Part shown: piece after piece, positions 35,168 through 45,152 of the stretch
Layout: each line of letters opens with the position of its first letter
How positions within the stretch are numbered: the first letter of the stretch is position 1
Assembly: GCF_900187875.1 (NCBI RefSeq)
Contig: NZ_FYEX01000001.1
Location: forward strand, 186,001-250,000
Length of the DNA stretch: 64,000 nucleotides
Origin: Polynucleobacter victoriensis
Lineage (GTDB): Bacteria; Pseudomonadota; Gammaproteobacteria; Burkholderiales; Burkholderiaceae
Direction of reading: 5' to 3'
Program-made: the position numbers and the translations under genes
Notes under the pieces: model-generated
Seen by the model: the letters and a program-made list of their open reading frames with translations, nothing else
The model's database searches: none
What the model was told of the DNA's origin: nothing

Positions 35168-36243
35168 GCACGACCCCCTTGGCTATCAAACTGAATACGC
35201 GGATCAACCAAGACATAAGCAATATCCGAAATTAATTTGGTCACCAAACCAATTAAAGTGAAAAGATATAGAGTGCCCAATACCAATGGGTAATCACGTC
35301 TAATCACAGCCTCATAGGAAAGCAACCCTAAACCGTCTAACGAGAACAAGGTTTCGATGAGTAAAGAGCCTGTGAAGAATGCCCCAATGAATGCCGAAGG
35401 AAACCCTGTTACCAACGGAATCATTGCATTACGAAATACATGTTTCCAGAGAACTCTATCCTCACTCAACCCTTTAGCTCTTGCAGTGATGACATACTGC
35501 TTGCGAATTTCTTCCAAGAAAGAGTTCTTGGTCAGAATTGTGATGACAGCAAAACTACCCAACACAGAAGCTGTAATAGGTAAAACCAAGTGCCATAAAT
35601 AATCCATGACTTTACCGATCAAACTTAACTGAGCCCAGTTATCAGAAGTTAAACCTCTCAAAGGGAATAGCTGTAAAAAACTGCCGCCGCCAAATAAAAC
35701 CAATAAGAGCACACCCAAGACAAAACCAGGAATGGCATAACCAATCAAGATAACTACGCTCGTAGCGGTATCGAATCGAGTCCCTGCACGTACCGCTTTT
35801 TTAATCCCAAGTGGTATCGATATCAGATAGGTGATTAAAAAAGTCCACAGTCCCAAACTAATTGAAACAGGCATCTTTGAAAGAACTAACTCCCAAACAC
35901 TCTTGTGCTGATAGTAGCTTTGACCCAAATCAAACATCGCAAAACGTTTGAGCATATGAAAATATCTTTCATGCACAGGCTTATCAAAACCATAGAGCGC
36001 TTTAATTTCTTTTAAACGCTCTTCATCAACGCCCTGACGTCCTCGATAAGTTGCTCCACCACCTGATGACTCTCCCGCCCCCACGCTAGCCTCACCCCGA
36101 CCCTTGAGCTCTAACATCATTTGCTCTACAGGACCGCCAGGCACAAATTGAATCACGGCAAACGTCAAAGTGATTACTCCCAGCAAGGTAGGAATCATCA
36201 ATAAGACACGCTTGAAGATGTAGCGGAATAAAGCACCGTTCAC
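35164..36243 (-). CDS. yejB: Peptide ABC transporter permease YejB
   Basis: The 359-residue DppB-type permease starts YIFKRVLLMIPTLLGVITLTFAVIQFVPGGPVEQM and has six helices and the loop signature QYVITARAKGLSEDRVLWKHVFRNA. A charged, glycine-rich insert (RGEASVGAGESSGGGATYRGRQ) after the first helix is typical of YejB. It overlaps yejA by four bases. Confidence 0.95.
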   Translation of the reverse strand: MNGALFRYIFKRVLLMIPTLLGVITLTFAVIQFVPGGPVEQMMLELKGRGEASVGAGESSGGGATYRGRQGVDEERLKEIKALYGFDKPVHERYFHMLKRFAMFDLGQSYYQHKSVWELVLSKMPVSISLGLWTFLITYLISIPLGIKKAVRAGTRFDTATSVVILIGYAIPGFVLGVLLLVLFGGGSFLQLFPLRGLTSDNWAQLSLIGKVMDYLWHLVLPITASVLGSFAVITILTKNSFLEEIRKQYVITARAKGLSEDRVLWKHVFRNAMIPLVTGFPSAFIGAFFTGSLLIETLFSLDGLGLLSYEAVIRRDYPLVLGTLYLFTLIGLVTKLISDIAYVLVDPRIQFDSQGGRA

Positions 36244-38123
36244 TGAGAGACTCCAGCTTTATTGGTTGATGGTGGCACGCGCCACCACGTAGAAAGTATC
36301 CATGACTCGGCGGCAAAATAATTTGGCGGCTGCGGGAATGCTAAATCTGATTTATAGGCTACGCGATGGGTCGGGCTATACCAATGTGGCACCACATAAT
36401 AACTGTGGGTCAAAACCCGATCCAATGCCCTAGTAGCTGTGATTAAATCTTTTCTAGTTTGGGCTTTGACAATTTCTCCTATAAGCGCATCCACCACTGG
36501 TGATTGCACACCAATGATGTTGTCAGCGCCTTTAGTTGTTGCAGACTCACTGCCATATCGATCCCACAACTCATTGCCTGGGCTTTGAGAGTCAGGGAAC
36601 TTCATACTAGTCATGAAGAAATCAAATTCTTCTAGGCGCTTTTGATACAAAGCGTAATCAGTAGTCCTAATATCGACCTTGATACCCAGTTTTTCTAAGT
36701 TACGTGCATAAGCCAACACCAAGCGAGACATGGCGCCACCATCATCCATGAACTCAAACTCAAAAGCTTGTCCCTTAGCATTTCTGAGTGCACCATCTTT
36801 GTATACCCACCCTGCTTGCGCCAACAACTCTCTGGCTTGTCTTAAGTTTTGACGCAAGCTTGATGGCGCTTCCGTTGTCACAGGCAAGGTCATAGGACCC
36901 AATGCTTTTGCAGGAAAGTGCTTGGGATAAGCTCTTTGCAAAGGTTCTAATATTTTTCTTTCAGCAGCACTGGGCATGCTCGCAGGTTGATATGAGGCAC
37001 CTAAATCACTGTTTGAGAAATAACTATCAATACGATGATATTGACCGTAGAACAATAAGCGGTTCATCCACTCAAAATCCAGCGCAAGGGTCAAAGCCTC
37101 ACGCACACGCTGATCTTGAAAAATCGGCTTGCGAATGTTCATTACAAAACCCTGCATGCCAGCACCATTCCTATGAGAAAAATGCTGCTTCTTTAATGTG
37201 CCGTCTCTAAATTTAGGACCAACATAACTCTTGGCCCAATTTTTAGCTCGGTATTCAACCAAAGTATCAAACTCACCAGCCTTCAGCGCCTCCAACCTAG
37301 CTGTGTCGTCTTTGTATAAACGATAAGAAACACGATCAAAGTTAAAGAACCCTACTCTGACGTTTAAATCAGCCCCCCAATATTGAGGATCTTTCTTGAA
37401 GACAATACTTTTACCAATATCATAAGACTCAATCAGATACGGTCCGCTTCCAATGGGCTTCTCAAAGGTCAATTGGTTAAATGGTTTACCCGCACCCGTG
37501 GCGTCTTTGCCCCACTTTTCAGAAAAGACAGGCATTGATCCCACTAATAGTGGCAACTCTGTATTTTTACGATGAAAATCAAAACGAATCACTCGCTCAG
37601 AAACCACAACCGCCTGCTTCACATCTGCATAAACAGTTTTAAATTGCGGACTGGCCAATTTGCTCATCAAGGTATCAAAAGAATATTTGACGTCTTTGGC
37701 TAAAACAGGGGCTCCATCATTAAATCGTGCGTTTGCTCGCAAACGGAAAGTAACGCTCAACTGATCTTTGGCCAAGCTAACGTCTTCAGCCAAAAGACCA
37801 TAGGAGGATGCGATTTCATCAGAACTGCCAATCAGTAGGCTTTCAAACATCAACTGAGCCACACCAGGTGCAGTCACACCTTTGAGTGTGAATGGATTGA
37901 ATTTATCAAAGCTGGTTCTTCGATCAGGATTAGGCAGGTTGAGGGTGCCACCTTTAGGGGCATTTGGATTAACGTAAGAAAAATGCTTAAACCCTGCTGG
38001 GTAGAGCAAATCTCCGTACTGAGCAAACCCATGAGCAGCCCAAGCATTGCCAGACAGACCTATTCCAGCCATGGTGAATAGGCTTAAAATAGCGGTCAGA
38101 AGTAAGGGTCTAATCATCAGCAT
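36240..38123 (-). CDS. yejA: Peptide ABC transporter substrate-binding protein YejA
   Basis: The precursor of about 627 residues has a signal peptide (ending NAWAAHG), then AQYGDLLYPAGFKHFSYVNPNAPKGG, the start of family 5 solute-binding proteins of the YejA group, with RLRANARFNDGAPVLAKDVKYSF in the usual place. I take the ATG at 38123; a TTG three codons upstream and an ATG two codons downstream are alternatives. It opens the yejABEF operon and is divergent from fabI, 58 bases apart. Confidence 0.94.
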   Translation of the reverse strand: MLMIRPLLLTAILSLFTMAGIGLSGNAWAAHGFAQYGDLLYPAGFKHFSYVNPNAPKGGTLNLPNPDRRTSFDKFNPFTLKGVTAPGVAQLMFESLLIGSSDEIASSYGLLAEDVSLAKDQLSVTFRLRANARFNDGAPVLAKDVKYSFDTLMSKLASPQFKTVYADVKQAVVVSERVIRFDFHRKNTELPLLVGSMPVFSEKWGKDATGAGKPFNQLTFEKPIGSGPYLIESYDIGKSIVFKKDPQYWGADLNVRVGFFNFDRVSYRLYKDDTARLEALKAGEFDTLVEYRAKNWAKSYVGPKFRDGTLKKQHFSHRNGAGMQGFVMNIRKPIFQDQRVREALTLALDFEWMNRLLFYGQYHRIDSYFSNSDLGASYQPASMPSAAERKILEPLQRAYPKHFPAKALGPMTLPVTTEAPSSLRQNLRQARELLAQAGWVYKDGALRNAKGQAFEFEFMDDGGAMSRLVLAYARNLEKLGIKVDIRTTDYALYQKRLEEFDFFMTSMKFPDSQSPGNELWDRYGSESATTKGADNIIGVQSPVVDALIGEIVKAQTRKDLITATRALDRVLTHSYYVVPHWYSPTHRVAYKSDLAFPQPPNYFAAESWILSTWWRVPPSTNKAGVSQ

Positions 38124-38181
38124 GTGTGACAATTGTAATTAGACATTAACAAATGCATCAAAAAGATAAAAGGAAGCAAAA

Positions 38182-38970
38182 ATGGGTTTCTTAGCCGGCA
38201 AAAAAATCGTCCTTACAGGCCTACTTTCTAACCGTTCTATTGCTTATGGTATCGCCAAAGCCTGCCATCGTGAAGGTGCTGAATTAGCCTTTACTTATGT
38301 AGGGGAACGTTTCAAAGACCGTATCACTGAATTTGCTGCCGAATTCGACAGCAAACTGATTTTTGATTGTGACGTCGGTAGCGACGAACAAATTGACAAG
38401 CTATTTGCCGACATATCGGCTACTTGGCCAAAATTTGATGGCTTGATCCATTCCATTGGTTTTGCACCGCGTGAAGCAATTGCCGGAGACTTCTTAGATG
38501 GTCTATCAAGAGAGTCATTCAAAATTGCTCACGATATTTCAGCGTACAGCTTTCCAGCGATGGCTAAAGCTGCCCTACCAATGCTTAATGACAAGTCAGC
38601 ATTACTCACATTAACTTACCTTGGCTCACAAATGGTGGTACCTAACTACAACACCATGGGTCTAGCAAAAGCTTCTCTAGAGGCCAGCGTACGTTACTTA
38701 GCCAACTCCGTGGGCCCTAAGGGTGTGCGCTGTAACGGCATTTCAGCAGGTCCCATCAAAACTTTGGCGGCTTCAGGCATTAAAGGATTCGGCAAAATTT
38801 TGGATTTCGTTGAAGCTAATGCACCATTGCGTCGTAACGTCACCATTGAGGATGTAGGTAATGCAGCGGCATTTTTAATGTCTGACCTTGCTAGCGGTAT
38901 TACTGGCGAAATCACATACGTTGACGGTGGCTTTAGCCACGTTGTTGGCGGCATGGCTGAGGCTGAGTAA
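38182..38970 (+). CDS. fabI: Enoyl-[acyl-carrier-protein] reductase (NADH) FabI
   Basis: The 262-residue short-chain dehydrogenase catalyses the last reduction in each cycle of fatty acid elongation. The catalytic residues Tyr146, Tyr156 and Lys163 (YNTMGLAK) have the same numbers as in E. coli, and Gly93 (HSIGFAP), the usual site of triclosan resistance changes, is unchanged. The cofactor loop [15 protein letters not shown] is typical of FabI. AAGGAAG precedes the ATG at good spacing. The gene is monocistronic, followed by tRNA-Ser. Confidence 0.97.
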   Translation: MGFLAGKKIVLTGLLSNRSIAYGIAKACHREGAELAFTYVGERFKDRITEFAAEFDSKLIFDCDVGSDEQIDKLFADISATWPKFDGLIHSIGFAPREAIAGDFLDGLSRESFKIAHDISAYSFPAMAKAALPMLNDKSALLTLTYLGSQMVVPNYNTMGLAKASLEASVRYLANSVGPKGVRCNGISAGPIKTLAASGIKGFGKILDFVEANAPLRRNVTIEDVGNAAAFLMSDLASGITGEITYVDGGFSHVVGGMAEAE

Positions 38971-38998
38971 GCCAAACTCTTCAAATCATGGGGGCGTA

Positions 38999-39004
38999 TA
39001 TAAT
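38999..39004 (+). promoter_or_regulatory. -10 element of the tRNA-Ser gene
   Basis: A perfect TATAAT lies 13 bases upstream of the tRNA, followed by a GC-containing discriminator (TGCGCTC). I see no good -35 at standard spacing. Confidence 0.55.
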
Positions 39005-39016
39005 TGCGCTCTTCAC

Positions 39017-39107
39017 GGAGAGATGGATGAGTGGTTTAAGTCACACGCCTGGAAAGCGTGCGTAGGTTAATAGCCTACCGCGGGTTCGAATCCCGCTTTC
39101 TCCGCCA
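39017..39107 (+). tRNA. tRNA-Ser (anticodon GGA)
   Basis: The gene starts GGAGAGATGGATGAGTGG, has anticodon stem CACGC, loop CTGGAAA (anticodon GGA) and GCGTG, then the long variable arm of class II tRNAs (TAGGTTAATAGCCTA), T-loop GGTTCGAATCC and an acceptor that ends TTTCTCC-G with CCA encoded. It reads TCC and TCT serine codons. Confidence 0.97.
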
Positions 39108-39119
39108 AATTCACAATAT

Positions 39120-39146
39120 AAAAAAGGGACTTAAAGTCCCTTTTTT
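39120..39146. terminator. Terminator after tRNA-Ser
   Basis: GGGACT (39126-39131), a three-base loop and AGTCCC (39135-39140) are followed by six T and preceded by an A run, so it can serve both tRNA-Ser and the convergent gene at 39170. Confidence 0.92.
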
Positions 39147-39169
39147 AATATTTGACATCCTGATACCCG

Positions 39170-39634
39170 CTAATTATCTGTTTGCGATTTGGCTGCAAAA
39201 ATTGCTTGGCGCAGCTCCGCATCATTCTCCACCAATAATTGAAACCGACTTTCTGAGACTCTTTGTAAGAGAGTCGCACGATATTGCTCCCGTCTTAATT
39301 TTTCAAAAAACACGGCTGTTAATAAAGTAATAATTAGGAAAACTATTTGATCAGTCACATCTGTATCAATTCCAATATCAAACGCACCATAAGGTTCAAT
39401 AAAGAAATAAATAGAAACAGGAATACTCATCAATAAAAATACAAATGAGGGCCAAAATCCATAAAAGTAAGCCAGCATAGTGCAATTAATTGCAAAAAAT
39501 AAAGTTGGGAAATGCTCATCCAAACGATCATGTAATGAAAATCTTAGAAAAAAAGCCAAAAAGAAACCAATTGCACCAATCAGGTAAGGCTTCCAATCTG
39601 GAGAGCTCCAGCGCTTACTATTTTTAATTTTCAT
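39170..39634 (-). CDS. DUF4118-like membrane protein, apparently a truncated sensor kinase
   Basis: The 154-residue protein has three or four membrane helices in residues 17-110 (YLIGAIGFFLAFFLRF, FFAINCTMLAYFYGFWPSFV, FLLMSIPVSIYFFI, IVFLIITLLTAVFF), which resemble the DUF4118 sensor module of KdpD-like kinases. After it come a basic coiled stretch (EKLRREQYRATLLQ) and RVSESRFQLLVEN, which looks like the first residues of a PAS domain, and then the protein stops. No kinase domain follows; a terminator lies 24 bases beyond. It may be a remnant or a stand-alone membrane sensor. The gene is more AT-rich than its neighbours. Confidence 0.7.
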   Translation of the reverse strand: MKIKNSKRWSSPDWKPYLIGAIGFFLAFFLRFSLHDRLDEHFPTLFFAINCTMLAYFYGFWPSFVFLLMSIPVSIYFFIEPYGAFDIGIDTDVTDQIVFLIITLLTAVFFEKLRREQYRATLLQRVSESRFQLLVENDAELRQAIFAAKSQTDN

Positions 39635-39720
39635 AATGTTTTAAATCTTATTTTTTATCTATACTGCAAATAATACAGTTAGTTTTTTGTGCCTACACCT
39701 CACATCTAAAATTTTTATTA

Positions 39721-40575
39721 GTGACTACTTTTAAAGCCTCCAATTCAGAACATGCCGTTGTTTTAATACATGGTTTATGCGGCACATCCATGGAATTAGG
39801 CTCAATACCTAAAGCATTAAAAGATGCTGAGTATCAAGTTCACATTTGCGAAATTGAAAACTACACAGCGTCGATGCTCAATAAATCACAAAGAATTGAC
39901 TGGGAGCTGTGGAGTCAGCATGTCAACATGATTGTTACCGAGCTTCTTGAAAAACATGTGACAGTTTCTTTGTGCGGATTGAGCATGGGAGCAACATTAG
40001 CTCTCGCAGTTGCATCAGAGAGATCTGATATCACTTCTGTATCCCTACTCTCACCCATATTACGTTACGACGGCTGGGCAATTAAATGGTATGAAAATTT
40101 AATGCTAGTTCCTTACCTACTGGGATTAAGAAATTGGTCATATAAGGAGCAGGATCCTTTTGGCATTAAAAATATTGAATTACGTCGACGTGTAGCGAAA
40201 TCAATGCTCAAAGATGGCGTATCTCAAGTAGGTGCAGCTCAAATTTCAGCAAGACATCTCTACACTGCCCGAAAAATGATGAAAGAAGTGAGAAATTCAT
40301 TATCTGAGGTAAAGGCGGATGTGTTGTGCATACATGCCATTGACGATGAAACTGCTGCACCACGCAACACGGAGCAGATAATTGATGAGGTTGGAAGCGA
40401 AACAAGAAAAGCAGTATGGCTTGGTGATTGCTACCACATCATTACAGTTGATAATGAAAGAGAAATCGTTACAAATGAAACATTACGATTTATTCAAAAA
40501 TCAATTAATGCTCATGAAAATAACATTGACTATAGAAAAGTATCTAATCGATCAATGCTTAAAGATAGAAGATAG
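39721..40575 (+). CDS. Alpha/beta hydrolase, carboxylesterase-like
   Basis: The 284-residue protein has the alpha/beta-hydrolase fold: HGLCGTSMELG near the N-terminus forms the oxyanion hole, GLSMG holds nucleophile Ser88, Asp208 or Asp209 lies in HAIDDETAAP and His239 in DCYHIITVD. The pattern is that of the monoacylglycerol lipase/carboxylesterase group. There is no signal peptide. The start codon is GTG without a Shine-Dalgarno sequence; a TAAAAT lies eight bases upstream. The substrate is unknown. The last 30 residues are basic and polar. Confidence 0.85.
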   Translation: MTTFKASNSEHAVVLIHGLCGTSMELGSIPKALKDAEYQVHICEIENYTASMLNKSQRIDWELWSQHVNMIVTELLEKHVTVSLCGLSMGATLALAVASERSDITSVSLLSPILRYDGWAIKWYENLMLVPYLLGLRNWSYKEQDPFGIKNIELRRRVAKSMLKDGVSQVGAAQISARHLYTARKMMKEVRNSLSEVKADVLCIHAIDDETAAPRNTEQIIDEVGSETRKAVWLGDCYHIITVDNEREIVTNETLRFIQKSINAHENNIDYRKVSNRSMLKDRR

Positions 40576-40593
40576 TTAGTCATGATCAAGATT

Positions 40594-40621
40594 AAAAAAG
40601 GGGCTTTGTAGCCCCTTTTTT
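40594..40621. terminator. Bidirectional terminator between hydrolase and metal efflux genes
   Basis: GGGGCT (40600-40605), loop TTGT and AGCCCC (40610-40615) are flanked by six A and six T. It separates the convergent hydrolase and czcA-like genes. Confidence 0.93.
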
Positions 40622-40638
40622 AATCAAAGCCCATCTAG

Positions 40639-43600
40639 CTAATCGTTAGACAAATGTTTTGCTGAGTAATTCGAGAATGTTTCATAAAGAATTGGCAACA
40701 CAATCAAGGTGAGTAATGTTGCAGTTACCAAGCCGCCAATAACAACTATTGCTAAGGGCTTCTGAGTTTCTGATCCTATGCCTGTTGATAGCGCCATTGG
40801 CAACAAACCCAACATGGCCAAGAGCGCTGTCATCAATACTGTTCTCAAACGCTCAACCGAACCCTTGATCACCGCTTCTCTGAGACTGTAACCTTCGACT
40901 TGCAACTGGTTAAAGTAGGTCACCAAAATCACACCATTTAGAACAGCTTGCCCAAACAAAGCAATAAACCCAATTGCTGCAGAAACGGACAATGGTGTAC
41001 CAGTTATAAACAATAAGAAAATGCCACCAATCATCGCAAATGGTACGTTTGAAATAATCAACAACGCACTGGGTAGCGAATTAAAGGCATTAAATAATAG
41101 TAAGAAAATAACCAAAATTGAAATTGGAATCACAATCGACAAGCGAGCCATGGCGCGCTCTTGATTCTCAAACTCTCCAGACCAATCAATTCTGACATCA
41201 TTCACTTTTACATTCTTAGCAACTGCAGCTTGCATATCTTTCACGACACTACCCATATCTCTATCACGAATAAACACACCAATAGAAGTGACTCGTTGTC
41301 CGTTTTCGCGACTAATATTCATAGCACCTGAAATTGTCTTGAAGTTCATAACTTCAGATAGAGGAATTTGTGCACCATTTGGGGCTGACACCAAGGTATT
41401 AGGTAGATTACCCAAATACCTCTCGCCCTCTTTTAGACGCACAACTACTGAGAAGTGCTTCTCTCCTTCCCATAGCTCTGTAGCAACTTTACCGCCTAAA
41501 GCAGTTTCAATGACGTCTTGAAGATCGCCAACATTCAAACCATAACGAGCAGCTTGTACCCGATCAATTTCTAAAATAAATTGAGGTAACTCACCTTCCC
41601 TATCGATAAAGGCTCGCACAACACCCTCTACTTTTGAAACCTGATTCAAAATATCGGAGGCAACATCTTTATTTCTAGTCAAGCTATCACCTAAAACTTT
41701 GATGACGATTTGACCCTTGATTTGAGAAATACTCTCCAGGATGTTATCTCTAACTGGTTGTGAGAAATTAGGCTCAACACCAGGCAATGATCTTAAATTG
41801 GCATCAATTTCACTAACAATGTGAGACTTTTTATGCCAAAAGCGCCAATCTTTTTCAGGTTTCAAATCAACCAAAATTTCGACTGTATTAATTAGCTTCG
41901 GATCAGTGCCATCATCTGGACGACCCACTTTAGAAATAGTTGTTAATACTTCAGGCGTTTGAGAAATCACCTCTCTCATCACCCTAGCCTGCTCTTTCGC
42001 CTCCTGAATTGACACCGATGCGGGTAAATCAACACTGATCCACATAGCACCCTCATCCAACTCTGGCAAAAATTCACTACCTAGCAATTTAGCAACAACA
42101 ATTGTTATCAGCATTAGACCGCCTGCTATTTTCAACACTTTAGCCTTGCTATTTAGGGCCCAATCTAAAGCTGCTTTATAGCGATCTTTACACCAATGGA
42201 CAAACCTAGAATCCTCATGGCCAATGTCTTTCGTTAAGAACAAATGGCATAGCATCGGTATTACTGTTAATGAAATAATCAATGAGCCTATCAGTGCTGA
42301 TGTTACGGTATAGGCCATAGGCGCAAATATTTTTCCCTCGTGCCTTTGCAAGGTGAAAATTGGAATATGAGCTGCGATAATGATGATGATAGAAAACAAT
42401 GTGGGACGACCCACCTCTGTTGCAGCTCTAAAAATCGCTCTCTTTCTCTGACGAGAACTCTCCAAATGTTCAGGGCTAAGTTCACCCAAACGTCTAAAGA
42501 TGTTTTCAACCACAATTACTGCACCATCAACAATGATGCCAAAATCCATCGCTCCTAAAGATAAAAGATTGGCGGGTATACCAACAATGGTCAAACCTAT
42601 GAAGGTCGAAAGTAATGCTAATGGGATAGTGATTGCAACAATCGCAGCAGCCCTAACATTTAGCAAAAATGCATAGAGCACCAAAACAACCAATATTGCG
42701 CCTTCAACCAAATTGCCAAATACAGTTTTGAGCGTTTTATCAATCAGCCATGAGCGGTCGTAATAAGGCTCTATCTCTACCCCTCTTGGCAAGATTTCTT
42801 GATTTAATTTCTCCACTTTTTCTTTAATACCCTCAAGCACCCTAGTTGGGTTCTCGCCTTTGCGCATTAAAACAGTACCAACCACAATATCGTCTTCTTG
42901 ATCTTGTGCCATTAGACCTTGCGGAGGCGCAAATGAAGTTTTAATTTCAGCAATGTCTCTCACCAAAATCGGTACACCCCGATTTTCAGCAACTACCACG
43001 CCAGCAATCTCTGCAGAAGACTTAAATAATCCGATTGATCTCAATAAAAACTGCTGATGACCTTCTTCTACACGACCACCACCCGCATTAGAGTTGGCTC
43101 TTGATAAAGCATTAAATAATTGAGCAAGACTAATCTTGTAATCCCGCATCTTAGCCAAGTTAGGATTAACCTCGTACTGCTTGACCTGACCACCTATGGT
43201 GACCAAGTCTGCAACACCTGGCACTTGTCGCATATGCTTCTCAACAACCCAATCCTGTAAAGTTCTAAGTTCTTGAGTGCTTTTACCAATACCCTTTAAG
43301 CGAAATCGATAAATCTCACCAATAGCAGTAGATAAAGGCGCCACATCAGGCTGGACACCATTAGGCAAATCAACGCTGCGCAAGCGTTCAATAACCTGCT
43401 GCCTTGCTATGAGGTCAGTAGTCTTATCGTTAAATGTCACCATCAAAAATGACAAGCCAAACTGAGTATGAGAAAAAACTCGAACTGAGTTTGGAAGCCC
43501 TGATAAAGCTACCTCAATAGGAATAGTTACTTGCTTTTCGACCTCTTCAGCTGCTCTACCGTTATATAGGGTAATGACGTTCACCTGAATATCCGAAACA

Positions 43601-43722
43601 TCAGGGAATGCCTCAACTGGCAAACTCTTAAAGGCAAAAGTACCCGCCAAAATAAGTATTAAAAGACCTAAACTAACAAATAGTTTTTGATCTAAAGAAA
43701 AGCGAATAATCCGATTAAGCAT
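40639..43722 (-). CDS. Heavy-metal RND efflux pump, inner-membrane subunit (CzcA family)
   Basis: The 1027-residue proton-driven transporter has twelve helices and two large periplasmic domains. The proton-relay motif in helix 4 reads DFGIIVDGAVIVVEN with Asp393 and Asp399, the form found in CzcA/CnrA-type pumps for Co, Zn, Cd or Ni rather than the CusA type for copper and silver. It begins IIRFSLDQKLFVSLGLLILI. Metal specificity cannot be fixed further. It is the last gene of a three-gene operon, 11 bases after the adaptor. Confidence 0.94.
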   Translation of the reverse strand: MLNRIIRFSLDQKLFVSLGLLILILAGTFAFKSLPVEAFPDVSDIQVNVITLYNGRAAEEVEKQVTIPIEVALSGLPNSVRVFSHTQFGLSFLMVTFNDKTTDLIARQQVIERLRSVDLPNGVQPDVAPLSTAIGEIYRFRLKGIGKSTQELRTLQDWVVEKHMRQVPGVADLVTIGGQVKQYEVNPNLAKMRDYKISLAQLFNALSRANSNAGGGRVEEGHQQFLLRSIGLFKSSAEIAGVVVAENRGVPILVRDIAEIKTSFAPPQGLMAQDQEDDIVVGTVLMRKGENPTRVLEGIKEKVEKLNQEILPRGVEIEPYYDRSWLIDKTLKTVFGNLVEGAILVVLVLYAFLLNVRAAAIVAITIPLALLSTFIGLTIVGIPANLLSLGAMDFGIIVDGAVIVVENIFRRLGELSPEHLESSRQRKRAIFRAATEVGRPTLFSIIIIIAAHIPIFTLQRHEGKIFAPMAYTVTSALIGSLIISLTVIPMLCHLFLTKDIGHEDSRFVHWCKDRYKAALDWALNSKAKVLKIAGGLMLITIVVAKLLGSEFLPELDEGAMWISVDLPASVSIQEAKEQARVMREVISQTPEVLTTISKVGRPDDGTDPKLINTVEILVDLKPEKDWRFWHKKSHIVSEIDANLRSLPGVEPNFSQPVRDNILESISQIKGQIVIKVLGDSLTRNKDVASDILNQVSKVEGVVRAFIDREGELPQFILEIDRVQAARYGLNVGDLQDVIETALGGKVATELWEGEKHFSVVVRLKEGERYLGNLPNTLVSAPNGAQIPLSEVMNFKTISGAMNISRENGQRVTSIGVFIRDRDMGSVVKDMQAAVAKNVKVNDVRIDWSGEFENQERAMARLSIVIPISILVIFLLLFNAFNSLPSALLIISNVPFAMIGGIFLLFITGTPLSVSAAIGFIALFGQAVLNGVILVTYFNQLQVEGYSLREAVIKGSVERLRTVLMTALLAMLGLLPMALSTGIGSETQKPLAIVVIGGLVTATLLTLIVLPILYETFSNYSAKHLSND

Positions 43723-43733
43723 TCAATCAACCC

Positions 43734-45152
43734 TTAGTGTGTAATACCTTGATACACATCATCCAAGAGTCGGGCTGGCGATGACTCAACTTTCCCCTTT
43801 TGAGCTCTCACACTTGATCGAAGAATTTCTTGAAGATACAAGTTACCTTCTGTCACAACTTTTTGATCTTGTTTCAAACCCTCAAGAATCTCAACTTTAT
43901 CCGCAAAACGTTTACCCACTTTCACTTCATGGCGCTCGTACTTATTGACATCTAATTCAACAAACACGAAGTGCTGGTCCCCAATTAAAAATACTCCTCT
44001 AGCTGGAACAATGATTCCCTCTAAGTTGGTTACTGGAATATCTGCCTGAACAAACATTTCAGCACGCAATTTTTTATTTTGATTCGGAACTTCCACTCTG
44101 ACCTTTAAAGTTCGAGTAACTGGGTCAATGAAGTCAGCAATCTGAATAATTTTTCCAGTTAGCTTTTCGTTTGGCAGCGTGTTGTTATAAATAGTTACCT
44201 CCGCACCTACTTCAAAGCGCCCAAGATCAACCTCTGAGGCTTCTAAAACAGCCCACATGTTATTTGGGTCAGTAATGGTCAGTAAGGGTACATTTGATAA
44301 ATCAGAATTTAGCTCTCTGCCAGGATAAATATTTTTTTCTACTACAACCCCCTCAGTTGGGGTGTTGAGTGGAAATTTCTGATTAATAGAGTTATAACTG
44401 GCGCCTAGTGCTTTAATTCTGGCGCTAGCCCGATCAAACTCTGCAATTACTTGTGCAGTATCCGACTCAATTTGCTCAAACTCTTTTTTCGAGATGATTC
44501 CGTGGGCATAAAGCTCTTTGGCACGGCTTAAAGTTGATTTAGCTAATATTGCCGCAGCCTGCGCTTTACGAGCATCTGATTGTGCCACTCCAAATTCTGG
44601 GGACTGTATATAGGCTAGCGACTGCCCCTTCTTAACAGTCTCACCCAACTGGACTTCGACTGACTCCACACGACCAGCAAATGGACTATAGATTTTGGCT
44701 GTTTTTTCTTCATTCCAAACTAAGCGGCCAGGCAACACAAGGTTTTGCACCCCACCAGCCATTAGCTCAGACGATTTAATACCATTTAAAGGTTTTGTTA
44801 CACCCTTAAAGTAAATCAACTCACCTTCAACAACTGGCTCAATAACAACTCGAGAAGGTTTGTAAACACACTTAGCAAAGTTAACCACCATCATAGAAAT
44901 AATTACGATATATGCAATTCTAAGTACCTTCTTATGATGTGCGCCCCAAAACTTTTTCGGTTCAGCAGGTAAGTTTTCATGCACCTGATGAATAACCTGC
45001 GCCTCTAAAGCATTAAATTTCTCAATATAGGCTTTAGATTTAACTTGGTCAAAGAGTCCTTTGAATAAACTTAATATGGTTGTTTTAATAAAGTTGATTA
45101 ACCAAGCAAAAAGACGCCAAGTATCTCTTAAGAATTGACCAATATTTTTCAT
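43734..45152 (-). CDS. Heavy-metal RND efflux periplasmic adaptor (CzcB family)
   Basis: The 472-residue membrane fusion protein has a barrel-sandwich lipoyl-like domain (KIYSPFAGRVESVEVQLGETVKKGQSLAYIQSP), an alpha hairpin (about 215-275), a beta-barrel and a C-terminal membrane-proximal domain. Before these is an N-terminal region of about 80 residues that is amphipathic or hydrophobic (WRLFAWLINFIKTTILSLFKGLF) and then charged, ahead of the main membrane anchor (IAYIVIISMMVVNF). Most adaptors lack this extension. The start shares one base with the stop of the outer-membrane gene. Confidence 0.91.
   Translation of the reverse strand: MKNIGQFLRDTWRLFAWLINFIKTTILSLFKGLFDQVKSKAYIEKFNALEAQVIHQVHENLPAEPKKFWGAHHKKVLRIAYIVIISMMVVNFAKCVYKPSRVVIEPVVEGELIYFKGVTKPLNGIKSSELMAGGVQNLVLPGRLVWNEEKTAKIYSPFAGRVESVEVQLGETVKKGQSLAYIQSPEFGVAQSDARKAQAAAILAKSTLSRAKELYAHGIISKKEFEQIESDTAQVIAEFDRASARIKALGASYNSINQKFPLNTPTEGVVVEKNIYPGRELNSDLSNVPLLTITDPNNMWAVLEASEVDLGRFEVGAEVTIYNNTLPNEKLTGKIIQIADFIDPVTRTLKVRVEVPNQNKKLRAEMFVQADIPVTNLEGIIVPARGVFLIGDQHFVFVELDVNKYERHEVKVGKRFADKVEILEGLKQDQKVVTEGNLYLQEILRSSVRAQKGKVESSPARLLDDVYQGITH

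Noticed and set aside
39058..39330. Open frame crossing tRNA-Ser
   Set aside because: Begins inside the tRNA, crosses its terminator and runs antisense to the gene at 39170.
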